DNA of 64,000 nucleotides from Lachnospiraceae bacterium. GTDB lineage: Bacteria; Bacillota; Clostridia; Lachnospirales; Lachnospiraceae. The stretch lies in NCBI GenBank assembly GCA_015057555.1, contig SVEC01000008.1:1-64000 (forward strand), written 5' to 3'. Shown here piece by piece: positions 32,361 through 41,077 of this stretch. Under the pieces are notes generated by a model, which worked only from the letters and a program-made list of their open reading frames with translations, had not been told where the DNA came from and searched no databases. Both the position numbers and the translations under genes were made by a program. Position 1 is the first letter of the stretch. Each line of letters starts with the position of its first letter.

Positions 32361-33920
32361 TTATTCTCCTTCAATATTATCATATATTAATTCTTGGCAA
32401 TAATTCGTGTCAGAAGTATACTCCTGGAATATTTCATCCGTCAAATCATACACTTCTTTACCCGAAATGTCTCGCCATGCATTTCTTTTTGTAATATATA
32501 TACGTTCTCCTTGAAATCTAATCGGACATTCAACCAATGCACCATCTTCACTAAAACGTAAATAGCTAAAGTAGTCTGCTTCTCTACGTTGCTCACTTAA
32601 TATTACTTCGTAATCGTATATATCTGTACTATTGTATTCAACATTACCACCCATACGTTGATTATATGCCTCATACGCGCTCTTTGGAATAACATACTTA
32701 GCATAAGGACTTCCGTAATTCTGATAGTACATACTAACAGGTTGTCCATATATACCATTTTCAGCATTCACTCTTTGTTCAGATGTCCCCGCACAAATTA
32801 TGGCTCTATTCAATTTACCATCCGAAGATGTTTGAAAATCAATTTTTATATCAACCTGACTACATGAATTTTTTAGCGCACCTATAACTGCATCAGCAAC
32901 AAAAGCATACCCAACTGCTTTATTCATCTGAGGTGTCTGCAACACTTGCACCCCATTTGTTAAGTTTTCTTTTTCAGGTTCCTCTAGTTCTAATCCAAAC
33001 ATCATATTGAATAAGTGAATATCTAAATCCTTATCTTCTATAGTATCAACTGTTGTATATTGCATACTCAAATATTCTTTTCCGTCCTGTGGTGGCACAT
33101 ATATCGAATATTTAACACCCTTATAAAACAAGCTTTGCTTATCATCAGACAAATATACTTTATCACTATTTCGCGACAGCTCTAATTTTTCTGCGTCACT
33201 ATATGATTCCCCACTTAAATCCTCATTTATCCTATCCGCCCATGCTAAATTTAGTTCTTTAACCCAATCAAAACCTTCAACACCAATAGCGGGGCAAAAT
33301 CTATTAGTTTCGGAATCCCAAGTTGATTTAATATATTGAATACCTTGATTAACATTTAATAACAATTCTTCAGCTTGATTATTTAAATTTTTTGTTGCTA
33401 AATCAATTTCTTCAATTTTATTTAACTTTTGATCAATTAATTTTATCGTCTCTTCGTTATTATCAATCATACGTTTATATAATAGCGCCTGTGAATTTAT
33501 GTACTCTCTTTCTAAATATCTCGGACCAAAATCTATATCGTATATATATTCTTGAAATTGAGACCTATACTCACCAAGTATGTTATAATAACTTAACAAT
33601 TCTAATTGTAGTTGACCTTTCTGTTCTAGAAGTACACCCTCATCCAAAATTTCTTCACCACAATTTATTTTCAATCCATTACATGCTAAAATAATTTCAT
33701 CTATCAAGCAAATTAATCCTCGTAATATTACATTATGACTTTCAATTTGTGATTTAACATTACTCCACGCAGATCCCTCTAACTCTTCTGAATTTATAAA
33801 CACATTGGTTTCGTACAAGGCTGAAATCAGCTTAGTTTTATCTTTTTCCATAACTGAAATTATCTCATCTGCTTGTTCCATTATCTCAGTTGGTTTTATT
33901 ATTCTCCCCATAACAATCAT
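32361..33920 (-). CDS. LXG-domain type VII secretion toxin, C-terminal domain of unknown type
   Basis: 519 residues from ATG 33920 (AGGAG five bases upstream); ATG 33911 is another choice. Residues 1 to about 210 are a helical LXG-type domain: the L-E-G-S-A-W motif (residues 47-52) followed by S-N-V-K-S-Q-I-E-S-H and a long I-L-R-G-L-I-C-L-I-D-E-I-I-L helix, as in LXG proteins secreted by the EssC-dependent type VIIb system. No signal peptide is present, as expected. The remaining 300 residues show no nuclease, NADase, lipid phosphatase or ADP-ribosyltransferase motif that I can recognise. It overlaps the upstream partner gene by 35 bases. AT-rich and probably transferred. Toxin activity is inferred from architecture, not seen. 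Confidence 0.7.
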   Translation of the reverse strand: MIVMGRIIKPTEIMEQADEIISVMEKDKTKLISALYETNVFINSEELEGSAWSNVKSQIESHNVILRGLICLIDEIILACNGLKINCGEEILDEGVLLEQKGQLQLELLSYYNILGEYRSQFQEYIYDIDFGPRYLEREYINSQALLYKRMIDNNEETIKLIDQKLNKIEEIDLATKNLNNQAEELLLNVNQGIQYIKSTWDSETNRFCPAIGVEGFDWVKELNLAWADRINEDLSGESYSDAEKLELSRNSDKVYLSDDKQSLFYKGVKYSIYVPPQDGKEYLSMQYTTVDTIEDKDLDIHLFNMMFGLELEEPEKENLTNGVQVLQTPQMNKAVGYAFVADAVIGALKNSCSQVDIKIDFQTSSDGKLNRAIICAGTSEQRVNAENGIYGQPVSMYYQNYGSPYAKYVIPKSAYEAYNQRMGGNVEYNSTDIYDYEVILSEQRREADYFSYLRFSEDGALVECPIRFQGERIYITKRNAWRDISGKEVYDLTDEIFQEYTSDTNYCQELIYDNIEGE

Positions 33921-34287
33921 TTGGCTCCTCTGTTTCCAATCGCAATATCTCTTCATAAAACAATTCTTGCATTTGACTATTCTTTTTTAAATTCAAATTA
34001 ATCTGATTCATACTTTCCGCATAATATTCTTCATTTTGACTATGTATACGTTTTAATAATTCAATTTTTTCTTCAAACATATCACCAATATCAGATAACA
34101 TATTTCTGTTATACCAATCCTCAGCAATACCTTCTATTAAATTCTTGGATTTTTTTATCTGCCATGACTTCTCATCAAAATTACATTCTATTTCTCTTTT
34201 TCTCTGAATCAAATCAGACTCAACGTCATCCAACTTTGCAATTTCATAATTTAGCTTTTGCAATATTACTGTTTTTTCATCATCCAT
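33886..34287 (-). CDS. DUF5082/Lap2-like coiled-coil partner of the LXG toxin
   Basis: 133 residues, almost wholly alpha-helical and charged, with heptad-like patterns (I-L-Q-K-L-N-Y-E-I-A-K-L-D-D-V-E-S-D-L-I). Length and position between a small WXG100-like protein and an LXG gene match the Lap2 (DUF5082) family, which binds the LXG helix and helps target the toxin to the type VII system. Assigned from context and helical pattern; sequence similarity must be checked. ATG at 34287. Confidence 0.6.
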   Translation of the reverse strand: MDDEKTVILQKLNYEIAKLDDVESDLIQRKREIECNFDEKSWQIKKSKNLIEGIAEDWYNRNMLSDIGDMFEEKIELLKRIHSQNEEYYAESMNQINLNLKKNSQMQELFYEEILRLETEEPNDCYGENNKTN

Positions 34288-34301
34288 ATCTTATCCTTAA
34301 A

Positions 34302-34562
34302 TCAAAAGCTTATCCCTTCATGGTCTATTTCAAAAAAAGTTATGCCTATTTTACTTATACGAGACAAATCAGTATCTAATTGTAATTTATACTCTTTTAA
34401 CGCTGATAAACATCCATCGCATACTGATGAATTCAGTGTGACTCCTACAATATTTGTTTCTGTAGCGTGAGATACGGTTTCTTCGCCCAAACCATATGTT
34501 TTTTCTTTTAATCCTGCCTCAAACTGCATTGCAGTTAAATGATTACTTTTTAATATTGACAT
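34302..34562 (-). CDS. TIGR04197/DUF3130-like small partner (Lap1-like)
   Basis: 86 residues from ATG 34562 with AGGAGGTAAAG immediately upstream. Small WXG100-like helical hairpin size. The ending D-L-S-R-I-S-K-I-G-I-T-F-F-E-I-D matches the family closing pattern (a helix then I-x-x-I-G-x-x-F-x-x-x-D) of the small type VII secretion effector partners near LXG genes. First gene of the four-gene unit; 14 nt before the next start. In known systems such proteins carry part of the secretion signal. Confidence 0.62.
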   Translation of the reverse strand: MSILKSNHLTAMQFEAGLKEKTYGLGEETVSHATETNIVGVTLNSSVCDGCLSALKEYKLQLDTDLSRISKIGITFFEIDHEGISF

Positions 34563-34659
34563 CTTTACCTCCTCTCTTTCACACACATATATATCGCCAT
34601 TTTTATCTACTATTTCTACATCTTAATTTCTGAATCTATTCCGTACCATATGCAATCTT

Positions 34660-35646
34660 CTAGTACATTAATATAACCTTATATATTTCATCACCCTTAA
34701 CAGGTGCTAAAAATCGTTTTTCATCTTTGTTTACCAAAACCACTCTATCCTTGCTCTGAGTCAGCTTGCCAACCACCTCTGCCACAGCACCTGACTGTTT
34801 TAGTGAAGCTACTAGCTGCTTACCATCTCTAGCCACTACCAAACATGCTCCCGTGCCCTCAAGCTTATAAGGATTAATGTCAAAATAATTACATAGCTCT
34901 ATGGTTTCCTGCTTTACAGGAATAGCTTTATGGTTTACCTGAACACCCAAATTCAGTGCCACACCCAGCTGCCAAAGGGCTCCGTACACACCACCATAGG
35001 ACACGTCATGGATGTAAACAACCTCACTATCCTTGTCACATTTTTTAATCTCCTCTACCATAGGAGAAATCAAATAATCCTCCTTGGAAAATTTGCAGCC
35101 TTCTAGATAGCTTGGGGCAAATCTTTCCCTTAGCTGGTCACATTTTTCTTCCACAATTAGGTTAGTTCCTAATACACCTGTGTACCCAATCATAACAATA
35201 TCATAATCTGGATTAGCCTTAAGAGTCAGGGCATCATCACTTGAAACTGTTCCTATTGCCTCCACAAAAAAACTGGACCTCAAATAAGCAGAGCTTACCC
35301 TAGTGTTTCCACCTATTATCTGAATGCCGTAGGCATCTGCCAGTGCATTAAATTCTGCAGCATATTCCTTAAGCTTGGCCTCATCAACAAAATCAGGCAA
35401 TATATAGCTAACTCTGACTCCTGCTATATCACCACAGGAACAGGCAAAATTATTTAGAGCCTTTACCCATGCTATGTATGGAGCTTCAGCTACTCCCTCC
35501 GATATAACCATCAAATTTTGACTGGCTTTAATCATAGAATAATCCTTGCCCACACCGGCTCCTACCATTACTGCCTTGTTATGCTTTCTAATATGCTTTG
35601 TTACTGAACGGGTGAGATAAAGCTCACCTAAGGTTCCCTGCTCCAT
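34660..35646 (-). CDS. AIR synthase-related (PurM/HypE-fold) protein
   Basis: 328 residues. Two-domain PurM-fold: G-A-G-V-G-K-D-Y-S-M-I near residue 30, I-I-G-G-N-T-R-V near 115, V-M-I-G-Y-T-G-V-L-G-T near 160, I-H-D-V-S-Y-G-G-V-Y-G-A-L in the middle and L-E-G-T-G-A-C-L near 278. HypE, ThiL and SelD share this fold and bind ATP or make a phosphate ester or anhydride. No catalytic C-terminal Cys as in HypE, so the function is unknown. No hyp or thi genes are nearby. Confidence 0.7.
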   Translation of the reverse strand: MEQGTLGELYLTRSVTKHIRKHNKAVMVGAGVGKDYSMIKASQNLMVISEGVAEAPYIAWVKALNNFACSCGDIAGVRVSYILPDFVDEAKLKEYAAEFNALADAYGIQIIGGNTRVSSAYLRSSFFVEAIGTVSSDDALTLKANPDYDIVMIGYTGVLGTNLIVEEKCDQLRERFAPSYLEGCKFSKEDYLISPMVEEIKKCDKDSEVVYIHDVSYGGVYGALWQLGVALNLGVQVNHKAIPVKQETIELCNYFDINPYKLEGTGACLVVARDGKQLVASLKQSGAVAEVVGKLTQSKDRVVLVNKDEKRFLAPVKGDEIYKVILMY

Positions 35647-35704
35647 ATAAGCCTCCTGGCTAAATGCATTAGTTGAAAAAAATTGTCCAACCTGTTATCC
35701 TATA

Positions 35705-35803
35705 TTAGGAAACAAGAAGACCCAATACCATAGCTACACATACAGCTATTACGATTACTAGTGAAATAGTTCTCATTCTTTTCTTGTTACTAAAATCAAT
35801 CAT
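35705..35803 (-). CDS. 32-residue single-pass membrane peptide
   Basis: Below usual gene-calling length. ATG 35803 follows GGAGGTAAGT, TAA at 35705. The protein has a short basic N-terminus (F-S-N-K-K-R-M-R) then one hydrophobic helix of about 20 residues (S-L-V-I-V-I-A-V-C-V-A-M-V-L-G-L-L-V), so the N-terminus is probably inside. Similar small membrane proteins (DUF4044-like) occur in Firmicutes but I cannot identify it. The start is 26 bp from the divergent start at 35830. Confidence 0.65.
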   Translation of the reverse strand: MIDFSNKKRMRTISLVIVIAVCVAMVLGLLVS

Positions 35804-35829
35804 ACTTACCTCCGAAAGGATTTAACCTT

Positions 35830-36450
35830 ATGAAATATATTAACTGGTTTCTAATTGTATTTTTATTCTGGGGTGCCTTTGTTGTAGCCCGTGGAATTGC
35901 CCGCTCAAAACAGATTTCTTCAAAAAACACCAGAAATTTCTGGGATACGGAATCGAAAGCTAATCAGGTTAGAAGGGCCGATATCTCAAATCTGGCATAT
36001 CTGGTTTTAGACCTTTCCCTTCTCCCTATGGATGCCCTAATTCCTAGCCTGAGTCACAGAGCTAAGGAGCTTGAAAGGCTTGCCACAGAAAAAATTATAA
36101 ACTTATCTATGTACACTAATACAGAACTTAAGCTTATGTATGGACCTGCTAATCTAGAGGCCCTATCCTATTATGATGGTAATTATCTGAGCCTTATACG
36201 TTTACTTAATTCCATAGGCAAGGAGCTTATGGAACTAGGGAATGTATCTGCCGCCAAGGATTTCTTAAGTTACTCCCTAAGCATTGGCTCCGATATTAGT
36301 GAAACATTCACCCTACTTGCTGAGATTTACAAATCCAAAGGTCGCGACAATGATATCGACCTTTTAATCCAGGTTGCAGACAAGCTGGAAACCATTAACA
36401 AGCCTTCCATCATAAACAAATTAAATAATATCAAATCAAATATAAAATAG
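35830..36450 (+). CDS. membrane-anchored helical-repeat protein of unknown function
   Basis: 206 residues. One N-terminal membrane helix (W-F-L-I-V-F-L-F-W-G-A-F-V-V), followed by a soluble domain of alternating helices (S-L-I-R-L-L-N-S-I-G-K-E-L, D-F-L-S-Y-S-L-S-I-G, T-L-L-A-E-I-Y-K-S-K-G-R) suggesting a TPR-like fold. AAAGGA precedes the ATG. It is convergent with the DUF815 gene, with only 9 bp between stops. Unknown function. Confidence 0.65.
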   Translation: MKYINWFLIVFLFWGAFVVARGIARSKQISSKNTRNFWDTESKANQVRRADISNLAYLVLDLSLLPMDALIPSLSHRAKELERLATEKIINLSMYTNTELKLMYGPANLEALSYYDGNYLSLIRLLNSIGKELMELGNVSAAKDFLSYSLSIGSDISETFTLLAEIYKSKGRDNDIDLLIQVADKLETINKPSIINKLNNIKSNIK

Positions 36451-36459
36451 CAAGTGGGG

Positions 36460-37761
36460 TTACACCTTACCACACAGATAGTTTATAAACTGCTGAGCGG
36501 TTCTTCCGGATACTCCACCGTGGGCCATCTCCCACTTGTTTGCCTCAAGGACCAGCTCATCGTCCGTGAGACTTATCTCTGGATGTCTCTTTCTAAGCTC
36601 TAATACTATATTATTGAACTCCTTCTTGGTAGGTCTGGAGAAGTTAATGGTTACACCAAAACGATTTACCAATGACAGCTTCTCCTGCATAGTATCTGAC
36701 TGATGCATTTCCACATTGTAATCATCTCTATCCTTCCAGGTCTCCTTAATAAGGTGACGACGATTAGATGTTGCGTAAATAAGCACATTGTCAGGCTTAC
36801 TCTCAAGACCTCCCTCGATTACTGCCTTTAGGTACTTGTACTCAATCTCAAACTCCTCAAAGGAAAGGTCATCCATATAAATCACAAACTTATAATTTCT
36901 GTTTTTAATGTGAGATATAACTGCGGATAAATCCTTAAACTGATGCTTATATATCTCTATCATTCGAAGACCCTGGTCGTAATATTGGTTAATAATTGCC
37001 TTGATACAGGTGGATTTGCCTGTGCCACTATCTCCAAATAAAAGACAGTTGTTTGCTCTTCTTCCTTCCACAAAGGCTTCTGTGTTATCTATAAGCTTCT
37101 TCTTCTGAATCTCATAACCCACCAAATCATCCAGCACAACCTGGTCAGTATTGTTTATAGGAATAAACGCTAAGTCCTTGCCCTCCTCATGAATTATACG
37201 AAAGGCCTTGTTAAGTCCAAACATTCCCACACCATACTGTTGATAAAACTCAGTCATAATATTAAATACCTGATTAGCATCGGTAGCCTGACTTATGGCA
37301 TCACTTATATATCTAACCTTCTGACTAACATTTTTGTTATACATCTGGGACTTTTTAGGCAGTGACTTATAGTCAGTTATAGTTGAAAAGCAATCTATAC
37401 CTAAATCCCTTTCAATCTCTGAAAAATCATAGTGGAACAACCTCTTAAATATACCGTAATCATTTATGGCAAACTTATTAACAGAGCCCTCCCCTGCACC
37501 AACCTTTTCGCAGGTTAGGGTAAAGGAATTCTCATTGGTAATAAGCAAAAATGCCAAGTAATCCTGCCAGAGGTTTCTGTTAAATCCGTAGCTTGTCGCC
37601 ACATCAAGTATTCTCTTTATCTGCTGATATATTCTGGTTACAAGAGTTGCATCATCGCAAGCTTTTAGGTCTTTATCATGAAATATACTGGCCATGGCAT
37701 AAAGGATGCTGTCCTCACCCAAATCTCGATATAATACTAATCCGGATAATTCCTTATACAT
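36460..37761 (-). CDS. DUF815-family AAA+ ATPase
   Basis: 433 residues from ATG 37761 (AGAGGTG eight bases upstream). The C-terminal 230 residues are the AAA+ part: [12 protein letters not shown] (Walker A), [10 protein letters not shown] (Walker B-like), Y-A-T-S-N-R-R-H (sensor 1 region) and [11 protein letters not shown] (Arg finger region). The N-terminal half is helical and specific to this family. DUF815 ATPases are often single genes in Clostridia; no client is proven. Fifteen bases after the AI-2E-type gene stop. Confidence 0.88.
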   Translation of the reverse strand: MYKELSGLVLYRDLGEDSILYAMASIFHDKDLKACDDATLVTRIYQQIKRILDVATSYGFNRNLWQDYLAFLLITNENSFTLTCEKVGAGEGSVNKFAINDYGIFKRLFHYDFSEIERDLGIDCFSTITDYKSLPKKSQMYNKNVSQKVRYISDAISQATDANQVFNIMTEFYQQYGVGMFGLNKAFRIIHEEGKDLAFIPINNTDQVVLDDLVGYEIQKKKLIDNTEAFVEGRRANNCLLFGDSGTGKSTCIKAIINQYYDQGLRMIEIYKHQFKDLSAVISHIKNRNYKFVIYMDDLSFEEFEIEYKYLKAVIEGGLESKPDNVLIYATSNRRHLIKETWKDRDDYNVEMHQSDTMQEKLSLVNRFGVTINFSRPTKKEFNNIVLELRKRHPEISLTDDELVLEANKWEMAHGGVSGRTAQQFINYLCGKV

Positions 37762-37776
37762 ACATGTCACCTCTAG

Positions 37777-39042
37777 TTAGTTATCTTCTAAAGTCTCCTG
37801 CTTGTCCTCATCCTCTGTCTGAGGTACCTCTTCCTGATTCTGCTTGTTCTTCTTAGGTGTAAACATTCTACGTCTAGACTCCATAAGAGGAACCACATCG
37901 TCAGATACTTCCTTGTCATCTATATCTATTTTCTTGTACTTAAGTTTTCTGATTACCAGGCTTCTAAGGTAAGCATAGAGCACTGACACAAGTGGTATGA
38001 AAAGGAACATTCCCATAACACCCATAAGGTCTCCACCTACAAGCACTGCAAGAAGAACCCAAATAGCTCCAAGACCTATGTCTCCACCTACAAGCTTTGG
38101 ATAGATGAAGTAATTCTCTATAAACTGAAGTGCAAAGAAAAGCACCACAAACCAAATCACATAGGCTGGATTCTCTACAAGTATGAGGAACGCACTGATA
38201 AATCCACCTATAAATGCTCCAAATACAGGTATCAGGGCAGTAAATGCCATAAGCACACCAACTGTAAGTGGATACGGGAAGCCAAATAAACTCATAGCAA
38301 TTACAAACATACCACCAAGAATAATTCCCTCTCTAAACTGACAAGCGAAGAACTTTGAAAATGTGGTATTTGCAATCTTACCAAAAACCATAAGCTCATC
38401 AGCTGTATTTTCCTTGAACATAGCATAGATAAGCATCTTGGTCTGTCTTCCCAATTTTTCCTTCTGTGCAAGGATGTACATAGAAAATACAATTCCTATA
38501 AAAATATTAATAACTGCACTTATTATAGATGAGAAGATATTTACTGTAGTGGAAAGGATAGTTGTTCCTCCATCCTTCATAAATATGCCCACTTCTTCCC
38601 AATTAATCTCTATATCATTGATAACAGCAGTAATCTCTGGATATTTGGTAGTGTACTGCAATATCCAGGCCTTTGTTCTATCCACAAAACCCGGAAGCTT
38701 ATCTTTAATTTTGGTAAGGGTCTCACCCACCTCTGGCACTACTACAAATAACACTAAAACCAAAACAAGAACAGCCAAAACGTATGAAAGAACCATACTT
38801 ATTGGTCTCTTATACTTATAGAGCTGGCCAGATTTTCTCTTAAAAAGCCCTTCCTCTATACTCTTCATAATTATATTTAATACAAATGCTATTCCACAGC
38901 CTATTAAAAAAGGCAATATGAGCGCAATAAGTCTACTTAACAAATACGCAATTACACTTGTATGATTAACAAGATATATAAGTACTACTGTAAAGGTTAT
39001 TACAGAAAGCACCATTCTCATAGCCTGCTTTTTTTCCTTCAT
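37777..39042 (-). CDS. AI-2E family transporter (PerM/YtvI-like)
   Basis: 421 residues. Eight or so membrane helices: two pairs at the N-terminus, a soluble helical loop (about residues 120-155), then four more; G-A-I-W-V-L-L-A-V-L-V-G-G and F-G-F-P-Y-P-L-T-V-G-V-L are family landmarks. Members have been linked to autoinducer-2 export and to Na+/H+ antiport; the substrate cannot be read here. The C-terminal 60 residues are charged and disordered. ATG at 39042 with GAAGGAG upstream. Confidence 0.85.
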   Translation of the reverse strand: MKEKKQAMRMVLSVITFTVVLIYLVNHTSVIAYLLSRLIALILPFLIGCGIAFVLNIIMKSIEEGLFKRKSGQLYKYKRPISMVLSYVLAVLVLVLVLFVVVPEVGETLTKIKDKLPGFVDRTKAWILQYTTKYPEITAVINDIEINWEEVGIFMKDGGTTILSTTVNIFSSIISAVINIFIGIVFSMYILAQKEKLGRQTKMLIYAMFKENTADELMVFGKIANTTFSKFFACQFREGIILGGMFVIAMSLFGFPYPLTVGVLMAFTALIPVFGAFIGGFISAFLILVENPAYVIWFVVLFFALQFIENYFIYPKLVGGDIGLGAIWVLLAVLVGGDLMGVMGMFLFIPLVSVLYAYLRSLVIRKLKYKKIDIDDKEVSDDVVPLMESRRRMFTPKKNKQNQEEVPQTEDEDKQETLEDN

Positions 39043-39098
39043 AAAATATCTCCTTCTTCCATATATGGTAATAATTCCCTATTTGAAGAACAATAATA

Positions 39099-41063
39099 CT
39101 ATTTTGAAACAAATGGTCTTGATGTGCTTCCCGGAGCCTGGCCACCCTTAGGAATAAGTACAATTTGAATAGCCTCAAGTCTCTTAGAAAGTCCTGCTGT
39201 TCCCGCGTCAGCACCATTTTTAGCCCAATCAAGCCAGCCGTAGGACTGGGCATGAACCCTATAATACACATCATAGTGGTTAGCAACCTCTCCGTAAAGC
39301 TGGATACGAATACCTTCTAAACGCTTTGCCTTACCACTGGTTCCTGCCATCTGACCATCCTTAAACCAAGTTTCCGGCTTATCCTTATCTCCCTGCCAGC
39401 CTATGCTCTGAACATGTGTAGTATATCTAATGCCACCCTCGTAGCCTGTATTTCCAAGGGAAATGTTGATTCCCTCTAAGCGCTTTGACTTACCGCTGGT
39501 TCCACTTATTGAACCATCATAAACATATCCTTGCCAACCATAGGACTGCACATGAGTCTTGTAGTTTACAAGTCCCTTAGTGGCATCCTGTGAGTTTGAG
39601 TTTAAACCATAATCAACATATGAATATCCTATTACTCCACCTGGATTTTGTCCCTTAGGAAGTACTAATACCTGGATACTTTCAAGACGCTTTGCCTGAC
39701 CTGCAGTACCTGCTTCCTGTCCATTCTTTGCCCAGCCAAGCCAGCCATAGGTCTGTGCGTGAACTCTATACCATACATCAAACTTGTCTGCATCTGCTCC
39801 TGTAAGTCTAATCTGAATAGCCTCTAATCTTTTAGCTTCTCCACTGGTTCCACTCATCTGACCATTCTTCTTCCAATTAGTCTCCCAGCCATATTTCTGA
39901 ATATGGGTTCTGTACTCCACACCCAAATCATAGCTACCAATATTTTGAAGCCTAATTTCGATACCCTCTAGACGCTTTCCCTCTCCGGTAGTTCCACTTA
40001 TGGCTCCATCATACTTAAAGCCCTGCCAACCATAGGTCTGCACGTGAGTTCTGTAATCAATATTTATATCATTCTTATGAGTACTGTAATCGTAGGTTTC
40101 TCCTGCCATAGGATGCTCTTTGTGGAAATTATCATTATCATACTCTGGGCTTCTGTAATGATCAAAATAGGTGAATATTTCCTCTTCAAGGAGGAAGAAT
40201 AGCCACTCCGGCTCCTCATAGCCTACATCCCAGGTAGCATCCAAGCTGTACCAATATCTTCCCAGCTGAACTATATTCCAGCCGTGAACATCATTTGCAA
40301 TCACTCGCACACTCAGTCCCATTTCGCCAAGAAGTCTATACATAGAGGTGGCAAAGCCCTGACAAACTGTTCTGTGATTAATGATGGCACTGTATGTAGA
40401 GTGATTATTGCTTCCCTCTACATACTGATAATTACTAGTCATCCAAGCATAGACCATTCTTACCTTCTGATAATCATGCATATTCTGCCAGCCTGCAAAC
40501 TCATTATTAAGAAGTCTACTTACCTCTGCATCAATTTGCTTTTCCTGATATGCAGAAGACAAATATTTTATAGATAGCTTATAAGTGATACTTCCGTCCC
40601 CATTTGTCTTATATTGAACATCTGTACCACCCCAGTTCCACATAAGGTAGTCTCCCTCATTGTACACGCCTGTATGCTTAAAGGCCTCATCTCTTATGGA
40701 ATAATATGCACTTTTCACATCAAAGCCCTCTGGGTTTTTATATGTGAAATAAACCACGCTTTTTCTAGCCACCATTTCCTTTCGGAGGAAAGCTCCCGCA
40801 GTTTTAATATTGGCAAAGCTAATATAATCAGAGGCCTCTACGCTTTCACCACTATCACTTATCACATTATCTGAATACTGACTAACAAGCTCATCTGAAG
40901 CGGCTTCTGCCTCCTCGTAGCTATCATAGTAGTTCTCGTTATAATCATATAAGTTTCCCTCTGTATTCTCCTGAGCCATGGCAATATTCCCTGGCCACAT
41001 CAAAGAGAATACCATTGCAAATATTACTCCCAAGGTTAATAATGCATTGTATTTTTTATTCAT
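39099..41063 (-). CDS. secreted transglutaminase-like protein with six ChW repeats
   Basis: 654 residues from ATG 41063. Signal peptide (hydrophobic core, A-M-A-Q end near residue 31). Residues about 75-290 form a transglutaminase-like fold with the Cys-His-Asp triad: Cys234 in T-V-C-Q-G-F-A, His260 in V-H-G-W-N, Asp275 in L-D-A-T-W-D. After residue 330 come six ChW repeats (clostridial hydrophobic, conserved G-W), each about 38-50 residues with H-V-Q...G-W, G-T-S-G and K-R-L-E-x-I. They form two triplets; the third of each triplet ends in P-K-G. It is five bases after the GH5 cellulase stop and shares its repeats. A role in wall or matrix processing is inferred; it may be a protease or crosslinker. 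Confidence 0.8.
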   Translation of the reverse strand: MNKKYNALLTLGVIFAMVFSLMWPGNIAMAQENTEGNLYDYNENYYDSYEEAEAASDELVSQYSDNVISDSGESVEASDYISFANIKTAGAFLRKEMVARKSVVYFTYKNPEGFDVKSAYYSIRDEAFKHTGVYNEGDYLMWNWGGTDVQYKTNGDGSITYKLSIKYLSSAYQEKQIDAEVSRLLNNEFAGWQNMHDYQKVRMVYAWMTSNYQYVEGSNNHSTYSAIINHRTVCQGFATSMYRLLGEMGLSVRVIANDVHGWNIVQLGRYWYSLDATWDVGYEEPEWLFFLLEEEIFTYFDHYRSPEYDNDNFHKEHPMAGETYDYSTHKNDINIDYRTHVQTYGWQGFKYDGAISGTTGEGKRLEGIEIRLQNIGSYDLGVEYRTHIQKYGWETNWKKNGQMSGTSGEAKRLEAIQIRLTGADADKFDVWYRVHAQTYGWLGWAKNGQEAGTAGQAKRLESIQVLVLPKGQNPGGVIGYSYVDYGLNSNSQDATKGLVNYKTHVQSYGWQGYVYDGSISGTSGKSKRLEGINISLGNTGYEGGIRYTTHVQSIGWQGDKDKPETWFKDGQMAGTSGKAKRLEGIRIQLYGEVANHYDVYYRVHAQSYGWLDWAKNGADAGTAGLSKRLEAIQIVLIPKGGQAPGSTSRPFVSK

Positions 41064-41077
41064 ATCAATCAATTCTC

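Noticed and set aside
32658..33694. Plus-strand frames in the LXG gene
   Set aside because: AT-rich antisense shadows with no ribosome sites.
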